Shown one piece after another: positions 39,194 to 47,806 of a stretch of 64,000 nucleotides of DNA (positions are counted from its first letter, which is position 1; every line of letters starts with the position of its first letter). The stretch spans positions 62,001 to 126,000 of the forward strand of contig WGNX01000004.1 of the NCBI GenBank assembly GCA_016124335.1. The letters are read 5' to 3'. The DNA comes from Alphaproteobacteria bacterium (GTDB lineage: Bacteria > Pseudomonadota > Alphaproteobacteria > CACIAM-22H2). The notes beneath the pieces were generated by a model. It did not search any database and had not been told where the DNA came from. It was given only the letters and a program-made list of their open reading frames with translations. Made by a program: the position numbers and the translations under genes.

Positions 39194-40225
39194 TCAGCGC
39201 AGCGGCAGCGCGTACATCAGGCCGCCCTTGGTCCACAGATCGTTGACGCCGCGCTCGAGGCCGATGGGCGTCTTCGGGCCGACGTTGCGCTCGTAGCTGT
39301 CGGCATAGTTGCCGACCTGCTTGATCACGTTGTAGGCCCACTTCTCGTCGAGCCCCAGCGCCTTGCCGAAACCCGGTGTCACGCCCAGCATGCGCTGGAT
39401 GCCCGGGTTGGTCGACTTCAGCATCTCGTCGACATTCGCCTGCGTGACGCCGTATTCCTCCGCCTCGATCATCGCGGTCAGCGTCCACTTGACGATCGCG
39501 AACCACTGGTCGTCGCCCTTGCGGACCATCGGGCCCAGCGGTTCCTTCGAGACGCGCTCGGGCAGGATGACGTGGTCGGCCGGCACCTGCAGGTTCGAGC
39601 GCACCGAGGCAAGTCCCGAAGCGTCGGTCGTGTAGACGTCGCAGCGACCCGCCTGATAGGCGGCGATGTTCTCTTCCAGCCGCTCGATCACGACCGGCGT
39701 GAACTTCATCTTGTTGGAGCGGAAATAGTCGGCGAGGTTGAGTTCCGTCGTCGTACCCGGCTGCACGCAGATCGTGGCGCCGTCGAGCTGCTTGGCCGAC
39801 GTCACGTTCATCGACCGCTTCACGATGAAGCCCTGCCCGTCATAGAAGTTCACGCCCGCCATGTGCAGGCCCAGCGTGGTGTCGCGCAGCAGCGTCTGCG
39901 TGGCATTGCGGGTCAGCACGTCGATTTCGCCCGACTGGAGCGCCACGAAGCGCTGCTGCGAGGTCGTCGGGACATACTTCGTCTTGGTCGCGTCGCCGAA
40001 CACGGCCGCGGCAATCGCCTTGCACATGTCGACGTCGAGCCCCTGCCACACGCCCTGCGAATTGGGCGAGGAGAACCCCGGCAGCGCGGTATTGACGCCG
40101 CAGGTGAGAACGCCGCGGCCCTTGACCGCGTCGAGCGTTGAGGTGCGCGCCGGCGTCTGCGCGTTCGCGGATGCGCCGGCCGCGATCAGCGCGGCGGCGG
40201 CAAGGGCGAAGGTCGTTTTCTTCAT
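39194..40225 (-). CDS. general L-amino acid ABC transporter binding protein, AapJ-like
   Basis: A 343-residue periplasmic amino-acid-binding protein. The Sec signal MKKTTFALAAAALIAAGASANAQ is cleaved near residue 23. GVNTALPGFSSPNSQGVWQGLDVDMCKAIAAAVFGD is the characteristic AapJ/BztA start of the mature protein, and VQPGTTTELNLADYFR and LPERVSKEPLGPMVRKGDDQW also match. It normally works with AapQ, AapM and AapP, but none is beside it here: era lies upstream and tetR downstream. A probable sigma-54 promoter precedes it and a terminator follows, so it is a single-gene transcript. Confidence 0.92.
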   Translation of the reverse strand: MKKTTFALAAAALIAAGASANAQTPARTSTLDAVKGRGVLTCGVNTALPGFSSPNSQGVWQGLDVDMCKAIAAAVFGDATKTKYVPTTSQQRFVALQSGEIDVLTRNATQTLLRDTTLGLHMAGVNFYDGQGFIVKRSMNVTSAKQLDGATICVQPGTTTELNLADYFRSNKMKFTPVVIERLEENIAAYQAGRCDVYTTDASGLASVRSNLQVPADHVILPERVSKEPLGPMVRKGDDQWFAIVKWTLTAMIEAEEYGVTQANVDEMLKSTNPGIQRMLGVTPGFGKALGLDEKWAYNVIKQVGNYADSYERNVGPKTPIGLERGVNDLWTKGGLMYALPLR

Positions 40226-40291
40226 GAGGATCGATCTCCTGTTGAGGGGTGCCGGCCGTGTGACCCGGCCGTTGGCGATATCATGCAGTGT

Positions 40292-40308
40292 TAGCGAAAC
40301 GCGTGCCA
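40292..40308 (-). promoter_or_regulatory. sigma-54 (-24/-12) promoter candidate for the aapJ-like gene
   Basis: The minus strand reads TGGCACGCGTTTCGCTA. Against TGGCACG-N4-TTGCW it has one mismatch (TCGC for TTGC) with GG and GC at exact spacing. The predicted start of transcription is near 40281, about 55 bases before the ATG. Sigma-54 with NtrC is a known way to control general amino-acid uptake under nitrogen limitation; no NtrC sites were identified. Confidence 0.6.
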
Positions 40309-40326
40309 GTATCGCGTATCGGTGCC

Positions 40327-41229
40327 CTATGCGTCGAATTCGAGGCCCCAGCCTTCGAAGAATTCGCGCCGTTCGTCCCATTTCTCCTGCACTTTCACGT
40401 GGAGGAACAGGTGCACGGGCCGGTCGAGCAGCTTTGAGAGTTCGGCGCGCGCCTGCTCGCCGATCTTGCGAAGCTGCGCGCCTTTTGCGCCGATCATGAT
40501 CTTGCGCTGGCCCTCGCGCGCCACATAGATCGTCTGCTCGATGCGCGCCGACCCGTCCTTGCGCTCTTCGAACTTGTCGGTCTCGACGGCCGCCGCATAG
40601 GGCAGTTCCTGGTGCAACTGGCGGAAGATCTGCTCGCGCGTCGCCTCGGCGGCCAGCAGGCGCGCGGGCAGGTCGGAGACTTCGTCTTCCGGATAGTGGA
40701 ACGGCCCCTCGGGCAGACGTTCGATCAGCTTCGCCTTCAGCGCGTCGCAGCCGTCGCCGGTCTCGGCCGACACCATGAACACGTCCGTGAAATGGCCCGA
40801 CGCGTGATAGCGCCCGGCCAGCCCCAGCAGCACCGGCGGCTCGACCAGATCGATCTTGTTGAGGACGAGAACGGCCTTGAGGTTCCGCTTCGTGAGCCCT
40901 TCGAAAACCAGCGCTTCCTCCGGATCGTCGCCCGCGCGTGCCGCGCGCTTGGCATCGACCACGTAGAAGACGCTGTCCGCCTCCTCCACCCCGCGCCATG
41001 CGGCATCGACCATCGCGCGGTCGAGCCGGCGCTTGGGCGCGAAGACACCCGGCAGGTCGACGAACACGGCCTGCGCGTCGCCTGCCACGAGGATGCCCGT
41101 CACGCGCGTGCGCGTCGTCTGCACCTTGGGCGAGACGATGGCGACCTTGGCGCCGACAAGCCGGTTCACCAACGTCGACTTGCCGGCATTGGGGGCGCCC
41201 AGCATCGCGACGAAACCGCAGCGGGTCAT
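40327..41229 (-). CDS. era: GTPase Era
   Basis: A 300-residue essential GTPase that binds 16S rRNA in 30S maturation. G1 is GAPNAGKST (residues 11-19), G3 is VDLPGV, G4 is NKID, and the C-terminal KH domain contains GQRKIMIGAKGAQLRKIGEQAR. The start overlaps the rnc stop (ATGA). It is the last gene of the folK-rpoZ-rsh-acpS-lepB-rnc-era run. Confidence 0.96.
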   Translation of the reverse strand: MTRCGFVAMLGAPNAGKSTLVNRLVGAKVAIVSPKVQTTRTRVTGILVAGDAQAVFVDLPGVFAPKRRLDRAMVDAAWRGVEEADSVFYVVDAKRAARAGDDPEEALVFEGLTKRNLKAVLVLNKIDLVEPPVLLGLAGRYHASGHFTDVFMVSAETGDGCDALKAKLIERLPEGPFHYPEDEVSDLPARLLAAEATREQIFRQLHQELPYAAAVETDKFEERKDGSARIEQTIYVAREGQRKIMIGAKGAQLRKIGEQARAELSKLLDRPVHLFLHVKVQEKWDERREFFEGWGLEFDA

Positions 41230-41918
41230 TTCGCCTCCAGCCGTGCCAGCAGGGTCGCGGCGGCCGCACGTTCGGCCTCGCGCTTCGAGGCACCTTCCGC
41301 GGTTGCCGGCAGTTCGCCATCCACGGCGACCTCGACCGTGAATTTCGGCGCGTGCGCCAGGCCCTCGCGGGCGAGCGTGCGGTAGCGTGGCAGCGAAAGG
41401 CCACGCCCTTGCGCCCATTCCTGAAGGGCCGTTTTGGGCTCGCGCGGCGGCTCGGTTTCGGCCACGACAATCGGCTCGAACACGCGCCGCACGATGGCAC
41501 GCGCGGCCGTGTAGCCGCCGTCGAGATGCACGGCCGCGATCACCGCTTCGAACGCGTCGGCGAGAACGGCCGGATTGTCCCGTCCGCCGCCCTGATTTTC
41601 GCTCGTCGAAAGCGTCAATGCTTCGCCGATGCCGAGCGTCTTGGCGTGCGCGGCAAGCTGTTCGCCGCGCACGAGATAGGCGTGCCGCTTGGCAAGATCG
41701 CCCTCGGATTCGCCGGGGAACCGCTCGGTCAGAAGTTCGGCAACCGACAGCGACACGACGCGGTCGCCGAGAAATTCAAGCCGCTCGAAATCCGCGCCCG
41801 AGCGCTGCGCGTTGCCGCGCCGCCCCAGCGAGGAATGCGACAATGCCGCCACGAGCAGGTCGGCAGACGCGAAACGGTGGCCGAGTGCGGCTTCGAGCTT
41901 TGACTGTGTCGCCTTCAT
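41226..41918 (-). CDS. rnc: ribonuclease III
   Basis: A 230-residue double-strand-specific endoribonuclease that processes rRNA and mRNA. The signature FERLEFLGDRVVSLSVAELL carries catalytic acidic residues, and DAFEAVIAAVHLDGG holds the second Mg-binding site. The C-terminal double-stranded-RNA-binding domain starts near residue 155 (PKTALQEWAQGRGLSLP) and ends KREAERAAAATLL. It starts 6 bases after lepB and overlaps era by four bases. Confidence 0.96.
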   Translation of the reverse strand: MKATQSKLEAALGHRFASADLLVAALSHSSLGRRGNAQRSGADFERLEFLGDRVVSLSVAELLTERFPGESEGDLAKRHAYLVRGEQLAAHAKTLGIGEALTLSTSENQGGGRDNPAVLADAFEAVIAAVHLDGGYTAARAIVRRVFEPIVVAETEPPREPKTALQEWAQGRGLSLPRYRTLAREGLAHAPKFTVEVAVDGELPATAEGASKREAERAAAATLLARLEAK

Positions 41919-41924
41919 CGATCC

Positions 41925-42680
41925 CTAGCGGATCATGCCGCCGAGGCGCGAATAGCGCGCCGCCGTGAACCATGTCCACGGCAGCACGAGATTGGCGCTG
42001 CCGTCGGTCGAGAAGAACAGCACCTCCGCCCGGCCGACGAGATTCTCGAACGGCACGAACCCCACGGCGTTCGGATCGCGGCTGTCCTGCGAATTGTCGC
42101 GGTGATCGCCCATCGCGAAATAGTGGCCCGGCGGCACGAGGAATTCGGGCGTGTTGTTGTAGTAGCCGTCGTTGTGCATCTTCAGGATCCGGTGCTGGCG
42201 GCCGCCGGGCAGCGTTTCGACGAACTGCGCCACGCGGCGCGAGAAGCCGCCCTCGGTCTCGACAAAATCCTCGATCCGCTCGATCGGGCACGGCTGGCCG
42301 TTGATGAAGAGGATGCCGTTCGTGACCTGGATGCGGTCGCCTGGCAGGCCGATCAGGCGCTTGATGTAGTCGGTCTTGTCGTCCTTCGGCAGCTTGAAGA
42401 CGACCACGTCACCGCGCTGCGGTTCGCGCGCCAGGATGCGGCCCGGAAAAAGATTGATGCCGTAGGGAAGCGACGCGAAAGAATAGCCGTAGGAAAACTT
42501 CGATACGAACAGATAGTCGCCGATCAGCAACGTCGGCACCATCGAAGCGGACGGGATGTTGAACGGCTCGAACGCGAGCGTGCGGATGCCCAATGCGATC
42601 AGCGCCGCATAGACGAGCGTCTTCACGACATCGAGAAGGCCATTGTTGGCCTGGGTCTTGGCAATCGGTGGCAGGGACAT
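41925..42680 (-). CDS. lepB: signal peptidase I
   Basis: A 251-residue membrane serine protease that removes Sec signal peptides. One membrane segment (about residues 17-36) precedes the catalytic Ser46 in FNIPSASMVPTLL; the general-base Lys108 is in TDYIKRLIGLPGD; the C-terminal box GDHRDNSQDSRDP is intact. The ATG at 42680 is chosen. A TTG at 42743 overlaps the acpS stop (TTGA) and would add 21 residues; neither start has a clear ribosome site, so the coupled TTG remains possible. Confidence 0.93.
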   Translation of the reverse strand: MSLPPIAKTQANNGLLDVVKTLVYAALIALGIRTLAFEPFNIPSASMVPTLLIGDYLFVSKFSYGYSFASLPYGINLFPGRILAREPQRGDVVVFKLPKDDKTDYIKRLIGLPGDRIQVTNGILFINGQPCPIERIEDFVETEGGFSRRVAQFVETLPGGRQHRILKMHNDGYYNNTPEFLVPPGHYFAMGDHRDNSQDSRDPNAVGFVPFENLVGRAEVLFFSTDGSANLVLPWTWFTAARYSRLGGMIR

Positions 42681-42739
42681 CGGTTCGATCGTCGATGGTT
42701 GGAAACGGGCGGGATAAGGCGCCTTTGGCGCGCCTTGTG

Positions 42740-43144
42740 TCAAGTCGCGGCCGGAACGGCCGTAATGATGACGATCGCCTGCGCGATGGGCGGGTCGTCG
42801 GTCAGGCTCACGTCGATCTGCGCGCGCATGCCGGGCGGCAACAATTTTTCAAGGCGCGCCAGCGCGCCGCCGGATAGCCGCATCGTCGGCTTGCCGCCGG
42901 GCAGGTTCACGACCTCCATGTCGCGCCAGAAGACCGAGTGCCGGAAGCCCGTTCCCAACGCCTTCGAGCAGGCCTCTTTTGCGGCAAATCGGCGCGCATA
43001 GCTCGCCGCGCGGTTCGCGCGCCGGTCGGATTTCGCGCGCTCCCCGGCGGTGTAGATGCGGTTGGTGAAGCGCTCGCCGAAACGGTCGAGCGTCTTCTCC
43101 ACGCGGCGGATATCCACAAGATCGGAGCCAAGGCCAAGGATCAT
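42740..43144 (-). CDS. acpS: holo-[acyl-carrier-protein] synthase
   Basis: A 134-residue phosphopantetheinyl transferase that activates ACP for fatty-acid synthesis. The N-terminal [28 protein letters not shown] segment carries the Mg-binding Asp, and [17 protein letters not shown] carries the Glu/Lys motif. ISLTDD-like [14 protein letters not shown] closes the protein. It overlaps the rsh stop by four bases (ATGA) and precedes lepB. Confidence 0.95.
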   Translation of the reverse strand: MILGLGSDLVDIRRVEKTLDRFGERFTNRIYTAGERAKSDRRANRAASYARRFAAKEACSKALGTGFRHSVFWRDMEVVNLPGGKPTMRLSGGALARLEKLLPPGMRAQIDVSLTDDPPIAQAIVIITAVPAAT

Positions 43145-45405
43145 CCGCGCGCGCGCTCCGCCGAATTGATGACGGGCGTCGCCCGAAGTGCCGCGATTAC
43201 ATTCGTCAGGTGCTTGAGGTCGCGCACCTCCACGTCGATGATCATTTCCCAGAACTCGGTCGTCCGGTTGACGATCTTGAGGTTCGTGATGTTGCCGCCG
43301 TTCTTAGCAATGACCGTGGAAAGCGAGCCGAGGCTGCCGGACTCGTTGCGCACGACAAGCGCCACGCGGCCGACGAATGCGCCGCCGCCGTCGCCGTCGA
43401 CGTCCCAGCCCACATCGAGCCAGCGTGCCGGCTGGTCGGCGAACTGCTCCAGCGTATCGCAATCGATCGTGTGCACGGTCACGCCGCGGCCCGTCGTCAC
43501 GATGCCGACGATCCTGTCGCCGGGAAGCGGATGGCAGCAGCCGGCATAGTGGATCGCCATGCCGGGAATGAGCCCGCGGATCGGCACGTGCGCGTGCGAC
43601 GAGCCGCTTTCTTTCGCCTTCTGCTTTCGCAGCGGAACGACATTGCCGGTCTTCTGCTGCTGGCGACTTTCGGGAAACAGCGCACCGAGAATCTCGCGGT
43701 CCGTCACCTGCCCCGCGCCGACCTTGACGATCAGATCCTCGGCATCTTCGGCCTTCAGCGGCTTGACGGCACCTTCAAGCGACTTGTCGGCATAGTCGTA
43801 GCCTTCGGCCTTGAACGCCTTCTGCAGGATCGAGCGGCCGAGATCGAGGAACTGGTGCCGCTGCTGGGCACGGATGAATCGCCGGATGCGCGCGCGCGCC
43901 TTGCCGGTGACCACGAAACGTTCCCACGTGGGCGACGGAACCTGCGCCTTCGACGTGACGATTTCCACCTGGTCGCCGTTCGAAAGCGCCGTGCGCAGCG
44001 GCATCATGCGGCCATTGATCTTCGCGCCGACGCAGTGGTCCCCCACCTCGGAGTGGACGGCGTAGGCGAAATCGACAGGCGTGGCCCCGCGCGGCAGCGC
44101 GATCAGGTCGCCCTTGGGCGTGAAACAGAAGCACTGGTCCTGATACATCTCGAGCTTCGTGTGCTCGAGGAATTCTTCAGGATTGGATGCGTGCTCGAGG
44201 ATGTCCAGCAGTTCGCGAAGCCAGCGGAAAGTGCCCTTCGCATCGCCATGCGAAGGCCGGCCTTCCTTGTAAGACCAATGCGCGGCAACGCCGAATTCGG
44301 CCACCTCGTGCATTTCGCGCGTGCGGATCTGGATTTCGATGCGCTGGCGCTCGGGACCGAAGATGCCGGTATGGAGCGAGCGGTAGCCGTTCGGTTTCTG
44401 GACCGAGATGTAATCCTTGAATCGGCCGGGAACGACAGGCCAGCGCGAATGGATGGTGCCGAGCGCGCGGTAGCATTCGGCCACGTCGTCGACGATCACG
44501 CGGAAGGCCATGATGTCGGACAGCTGCTCGAAGGCGACGTTCTTGCGCTGGGTCTTGCGCCAGATCGAGAACGGCGTCTTCTCGCGGCCGGAGACCTGCG
44601 CGTCGACGCCTTCTTCCTTCAGCGCCGTGGCGATCTGGTCGGCGATGCGCGAGACCATGTCCTGCCCGCGCGCGCGAAGATGCTGGAGCCGCGTGACGAT
44701 GGATTCCCGCGCGTCGGGGTTGAGGACGCCGAAGGCGATGTCTTCCAGTTCTTCCTGGATACGCCGCATGCCGATGCGTTCGGCCAGCGGCGCGTAGATT
44801 TCCATCGTCTCGCGCGCGATGCGCTGGCGCTTTTCGATCTTCGGGATGAAGCCGATCGTGCGCATGTTGTGGAGGCGATCGGCGAGCTTGACGAGCAGCA
44901 CGCGGATGTCTTCCGACATCGCGAGCAGGAGCTTGCGGAAATTCTCGGCCTGCTTGGCCTTGTCGGACTGCGCCTGCAGTTCAAGACGCGTGAGCTTCGT
45001 CACGCCGTCGACGAGCCGGGCGATCTCGGGCCCGAACATCCGCTCGATCTCGTCGACGCTCGCCAGCGTGTCTTCGACCGTATCGTGGAGAAGCGCCGTG
45101 ACGATCGTCGCGGTGTCGAGCTTGTAGCTGGTGAGGATGCCCGCGACTTCGAGCGGGTGGGAGAAATACGGATCGCCCGATGCGCGCGTCTGAGCACCGT
45201 GGACTTTCAGCGAATAGACGTAACCGCGGTTGATCAGGTCTTCGTCGGCGTCAGGATCGTAGGCCTTGACGCGTTCGACCAGTTCGAATGCCCGCATCAT
45301 CGGCGGGCGGACGCGCTTGGGCGCCTCGGCGCCGTTCGGCGGTTCCGGCGCGGGACCGGCTTCCGCCGTCGCTGCAGGGCTGTCGGTGGCGCCGTCGGCG
45401 TTCAC
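43141..45405 (-). CDS. bifunctional (p)ppGpp synthetase/hydrolase (Rsh/SpoT)
   Basis: The stringent-response enzyme, 754 residues. The HD hydrolase has His107-Asp108 in [10 protein letters not shown] with [16 protein letters not shown] and [12 protein letters not shown]. The synthetase region includes [23 protein letters not shown] and [21 protein letters not shown] (about 430-495), a zinc-type cysteine segment ([12 protein letters not shown]) and a C-terminal ACT domain follow. Both activities look intact. The first 35 residues are low-complexity; an ATG at residue 36 ([11 protein letters not shown]) is where most homologues begin and is a likely alternative start. It follows rpoZ by 18 bases. 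Confidence 0.95.
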   Translation of the reverse strand: MNADGATDSPAATAEAGPAPEPPNGAEAPKRVRPPMMRAFELVERVKAYDPDADEDLINRGYVYSLKVHGAQTRASGDPYFSHPLEVAGILTSYKLDTATIVTALLHDTVEDTLASVDEIERMFGPEIARLVDGVTKLTRLELQAQSDKAKQAENFRKLLLAMSEDIRVLLVKLADRLHNMRTIGFIPKIEKRQRIARETMEIYAPLAERIGMRRIQEELEDIAFGVLNPDARESIVTRLQHLRARGQDMVSRIADQIATALKEEGVDAQVSGREKTPFSIWRKTQRKNVAFEQLSDIMAFRVIVDDVAECYRALGTIHSRWPVVPGRFKDYISVQKPNGYRSLHTGIFGPERQRIEIQIRTREMHEVAEFGVAAHWSYKEGRPSHGDAKGTFRWLRELLDILEHASNPEEFLEHTKLEMYQDQCFCFTPKGDLIALPRGATPVDFAYAVHSEVGDHCVGAKINGRMMPLRTALSNGDQVEIVTSKAQVPSPTWERFVVTGKARARIRRFIRAQQRHQFLDLGRSILQKAFKAEGYDYADKSLEGAVKPLKAEDAEDLIVKVGAGQVTDREILGALFPESRQQQKTGNVVPLRKQKAKESGSSHAHVPIRGLIPGMAIHYAGCCHPLPGDRIVGIVTTGRGVTVHTIDCDTLEQFADQPARWLDVGWDVDGDGGGAFVGRVALVVRNESGSLGSLSTVIAKNGGNITNLKIVNRTTEFWEMIIDVEVRDLKHLTNVIAALRATPVINSAERARG

Positions 45406-45423
45406 CTCGCCCCCCGCCTATCG

Positions 45424-45828
45424 TTACTCTTCGGTCGCCGCCGCGTCGCTGCCGGCGCCGCCGGCGCCGGCAAGCTTTTCCTCGGCGTCCTCGATCTCCA
45501 TCTCGTCCTCGATGCCGTCGAGCGTGGCTTCCTCGGCCACGCCGGCAACGTCGCGGTCGGCCGCGAGCAGTTCCATCGCGTCGTCCTCGGGTTCTTCGCT
45601 TTCGACCTGGCGCTGGAGACCCTGGACAAGCGACTGGCGCAGATTGTCGATGTCGAGCGAGTTGTCCGCGATCTCGCGCAACGCGATGACCGGGTTCTTG
45701 TCGTTGTCCTTTTCGACCGTCAGCGGCGAACCCGCCTGGATCTCGCGCGCGCGCTGCGCGGAAAGCATGACGAGTTCGAAGCGGTTCGGAATCTTGATGA
45801 CGCAGTCTTCGACGGTAACGCGAGCCAT
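45424..45828 (-). CDS. rpoZ: RNA polymerase omega subunit
   Basis: A 134-residue omega subunit. The conserved core is [30 protein letters not shown] followed by [15 protein letters not shown]. Omega helps assemble RNA polymerase and forms part of a ppGpp site. The C-terminal 60 residues are an acidic extension ([28 protein letters not shown]) of the kind seen in alphaproteobacteria. CCCGGAG lies nine bases before the ATG. rsh follows at once, so a ppGpp target and the ppGpp enzyme share a transcript. Confidence 0.95.
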   Translation of the reverse strand: MARVTVEDCVIKIPNRFELVMLSAQRAREIQAGSPLTVEKDNDKNPVIALREIADNSLDIDNLRQSLVQGLQRQVESEEPEDDAMELLAADRDVAGVAEEATLDGIEDEMEIEDAEEKLAGAGGAGSDAAATEE

Positions 45829-45874
45829 TGGATACTCCGGGAAACTGGGCGACAGAGTCGCAAAGGGGCCAAAG

Positions 45875-45903
45875 AATATAGCCCTTACCGCATTGCAAAA
45901 CAA
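45875..45903 (-). promoter_or_regulatory. sigma-70 type promoter for rpoZ-rsh operon
   Basis: On the minus strand: TTGTTT, exactly 17 bases, TATATT. The predicted start is near 45868, giving a leader of about 40 bases before the rpoZ ATG. It lies between the folK stop and rpoZ, so rpoZ and the genes after it can be expressed apart from folK. Confidence 0.65.
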
Positions 45904-45933
45904 CCGATTTAAAGTCGGAAATTCCTCATTTCA

Positions 45934-46440
45934 TCAGGAGCTTGCGGGCGAATTGGGGAGTGGCCGGCAGACCGTGCCGTCCGGCAGGGCGGCCACCAGT
46001 GTTGCGATGCCCGTCCCGTCCGCCGGATGGTGCCAATCCGGCGCCACGTCGGCCAACGGCAGCAGCACGAAGGCCCGTTCGCGCATGCGCGGGTGCGGCA
46101 AGATCGGCGCCGGCCCCGGATTGACGATCCCGTCGTAATCCAGAAGGTCGAGATCGAGGGCACGCGCCGCGTTCGGAACCGTGCGCACGCGGCCGAATGC
46201 ACGCTCGATGGCGTGCAGCCGATCCAGCAGCGCCGCCGGCGCAAGGCGCGTATCCAGTTGCACGACCGCGTTGGCGTACCACGGCTGATCGGAAGGCGGC
46301 CAGGGCGGACTTTCGAAAATGCGCGAACGCCGGGCCACGCGAAGGCCGGCCGCGTCGAGCGCGTCCATCGCGGCGCGCAGCGTCTGCGCGGGCTCGCCCG
46401 CTTCGCTTGGAAGATTCGCGCCGAGCGCCACGAGAATCAT
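45934..46440 (-). CDS. folK: 2-amino-4-hydroxy-6-hydroxymethyldihydropteridine diphosphokinase
   Basis: A 168-residue HPPK that transfers pyrophosphate to 6-hydroxymethyldihydropterin in folate synthesis. The start MILVALGANLPS, the middle SRIFESPPWPPSDQPWYANAVVQLDT, and the signature RALDLDLLDYDG followed by LPHPRMRERAFVLLPLADVAPDW are all typical. The frame runs further upstream, but the ATG at 46440 fits the family start. It is divergent from the NYN gene and upstream of rpoZ. Confidence 0.95.
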   Translation of the reverse strand: MILVALGANLPSEAGEPAQTLRAAMDALDAAGLRVARRSRIFESPPWPPSDQPWYANAVVQLDTRLAPAALLDRLHAIERAFGRVRTVPNAARALDLDLLDYDGIVNPGPAPILPHPRMRERAFVLLPLADVAPDWHHPADGTGIATLVAALPDGTVCRPLPNSPASS

Positions 46441-46454
46441 CGCGCGCCCCGATC

Positions 46455-46483
46455 TTGTCTGCGCCGGCCAAAGCGGATAATGA
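46455..46483 (+). promoter_or_regulatory. sigma-70 type promoter for the NYN-domain gene
   Basis: TTGTCT, exactly 17 bases, TAATGA, placing transcription start near 46490, about 55 bases before the NYN ATG. It lies in the 105-base folK/NYN divergent gap. A small AACCG/CGGTT hairpin follows in the leader. Confidence 0.5.
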
Positions 46484-46545
46484 ACCGGGATTCGGTTTTT
46501 CCGCACGATTGTTGCCGGTCGTATTTATCCGAAAGGAATTCTGCC

Positions 46546-47142
46546 ATGGCTTTCTATCCGCAAGAGCGGCTGGCGCTCTTCATCGACGGCCCCAATCTCT
46601 ACAATGCCGCGCGTGCGCTCAACTTCGACATCGACTACCGCCGGCTTCTCCAGCTTTTCCAGAGCAAGGGCCGCCTGATCCGGGCTTTCTACTACACCGC
46701 GCTCGCCGAAGATCAGGATTATTCGCCGATCCGCCCGCTGGTCGACTGGCTGGACTACAACGGCTTCACGATGGTCACGAAGCCGATGAAGGAATTCACC
46801 GATACCGCCGGCCGGCGCCGGTTCCGCGGCAACATGGATATCGAATTGGCGGTCGACATGATGGATCTCGCCGAACGGATCGACCATGCGGTCCTGTTTT
46901 CCGGCGACGGCAATTTCCGCCGGCTGGTCGAGGCCGTCCAGCGCCGCGGCGTGCGCGTTTCCGTCGTCTCGACAATCCGCACGCAGCCGCCGATGGTCGC
47001 CGACGAACTTCGTCGTCAGGCCGACATGTTCGTCGAGCTTTTCGATCTCGCGCAGCATATCCAGCGCGCGGGCGGCGAGCGGCGCGATGCAAGCGGCGGC
47101 GCGCAGCCGCCGGCCGCCGGCGCCCCGGCCGACAACGCTTGA
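46546..47142 (+). CDS. NYN domain protein (LabA/DUF88 family putative RNase)
   Basis: A 198-residue PIN-like NYN-domain protein. The acidic metal-binding residues are in ALFIDGPNLYNAARAL near the start (FIDGPN), RGNMDIELAVDMMDLA in the middle, and VLFSGDGNFRRLVEAVQRRG after it, as in LabA/DUF88 proteins. These are thought to be Mg-dependent ribonucleases. The last 30 residues are low-complexity Gly/Ala/Pro. Its TGA overlaps the TTG of the uracil-DNA glycosylase gene. The specific RNA target is unknown. Confidence 0.9.
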   Translation: MAFYPQERLALFIDGPNLYNAARALNFDIDYRRLLQLFQSKGRLIRAFYYTALAEDQDYSPIRPLVDWLDYNGFTMVTKPMKEFTDTAGRRRFRGNMDIELAVDMMDLAERIDHAVLFSGDGNFRRLVEAVQRRGVRVSVVSTIRTQPPMVADELRRQADMFVELFDLAQHIQRAGGERRDASGGAQPPAAGAPADNA

Positions 47143-47798
47143 GCCCAGCAGTGCACGAGCCGGGCCGCGACTGCGCGCTCTGCCCGCGCCTTTGCGCCTT
47201 GCGCGCGAAACTGCGCGTCGACCATCCGGCTTGGCACAACGCGCCGGTGCCGAGTTTCGGCAACGCGCGCGCGCGGCTGCTCGTCGTCGGGCTGGCACCG
47301 GGCCTGAAGGGCGCCAACCGTACCGGGCGGCCGTTCACCGGCGATTTCGCCGGCGACCTGCTGTATTCGACGCTGAAAAAGTTCGGCCTCGCGCGCGGCA
47401 CCTACCGCGCCGGGCGCGAGGATGCGGCCTGGCACCCCGACGATCTGGAACTCACGGGTGCGCGCCTGACCAATGCCGTGCGCTGCCTGCCGCCCGCCAA
47501 CAAGCCCCTGCCCGCCGAGGCTGCCGCCTGCCGCCCGTTCCTGAAGGCGGAAATCGGCGCGATGCCGGGCTTGCGGATCGTGCTCGCACTCGGCCGTGTC
47601 GCGCATGATGCAACGCTTGCCGCCTTCGGCCTGCGCGCGGCGAGCGCACGTTTCGCGCACGGTGCATTTCACGAATTGCCTGGCGACCGCCTGCTTGCCG
47701 ACAGTTATCATTGCTCGCGCTACAACACGAACACCCGCCGCCTGACGCCCGAGATGTTCGAGGCCGTGTTCGCCGAAATCCGCCGCCGGCTCGACTGA
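47139..47798 (+). CDS. uracil-DNA glycosylase, family 5 (UdgB-like)
   Basis: A 219-residue glycosylase that removes uracil or deaminated bases from DNA. The iron-sulphur cysteines are at the start (DCALCPRLC), with a further Cys in NAVRCLPPANKP. Motif A is GLAPGLKGANRTGRPFTGDFAG, which lacks the polar catalytic residue of classical Ung and is typical of the family 5 group. Motif C is SYHCSRYNTNTRRLT. The start is taken as TTG overlapping the NYN stop; a GTG at 47151 is the alternative. Translation seems coupled to the NYN nuclease. Convergent with the GNAT gene. Confidence 0.88.
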   Translation: MSPAVHEPGRDCALCPRLCALRAKLRVDHPAWHNAPVPSFGNARARLLVVGLAPGLKGANRTGRPFTGDFAGDLLYSTLKKFGLARGTYRAGREDAAWHPDDLELTGARLTNAVRCLPPANKPLPAEAAACRPFLKAEIGAMPGLRIVLALGRVAHDATLAAFGLRAASARFAHGAFHELPGDRLLADSYHCSRYNTNTRRLTPEMFEAVFAEIRRRLD

Positions 47799-47806
47799 AA
47801 GCCGCC

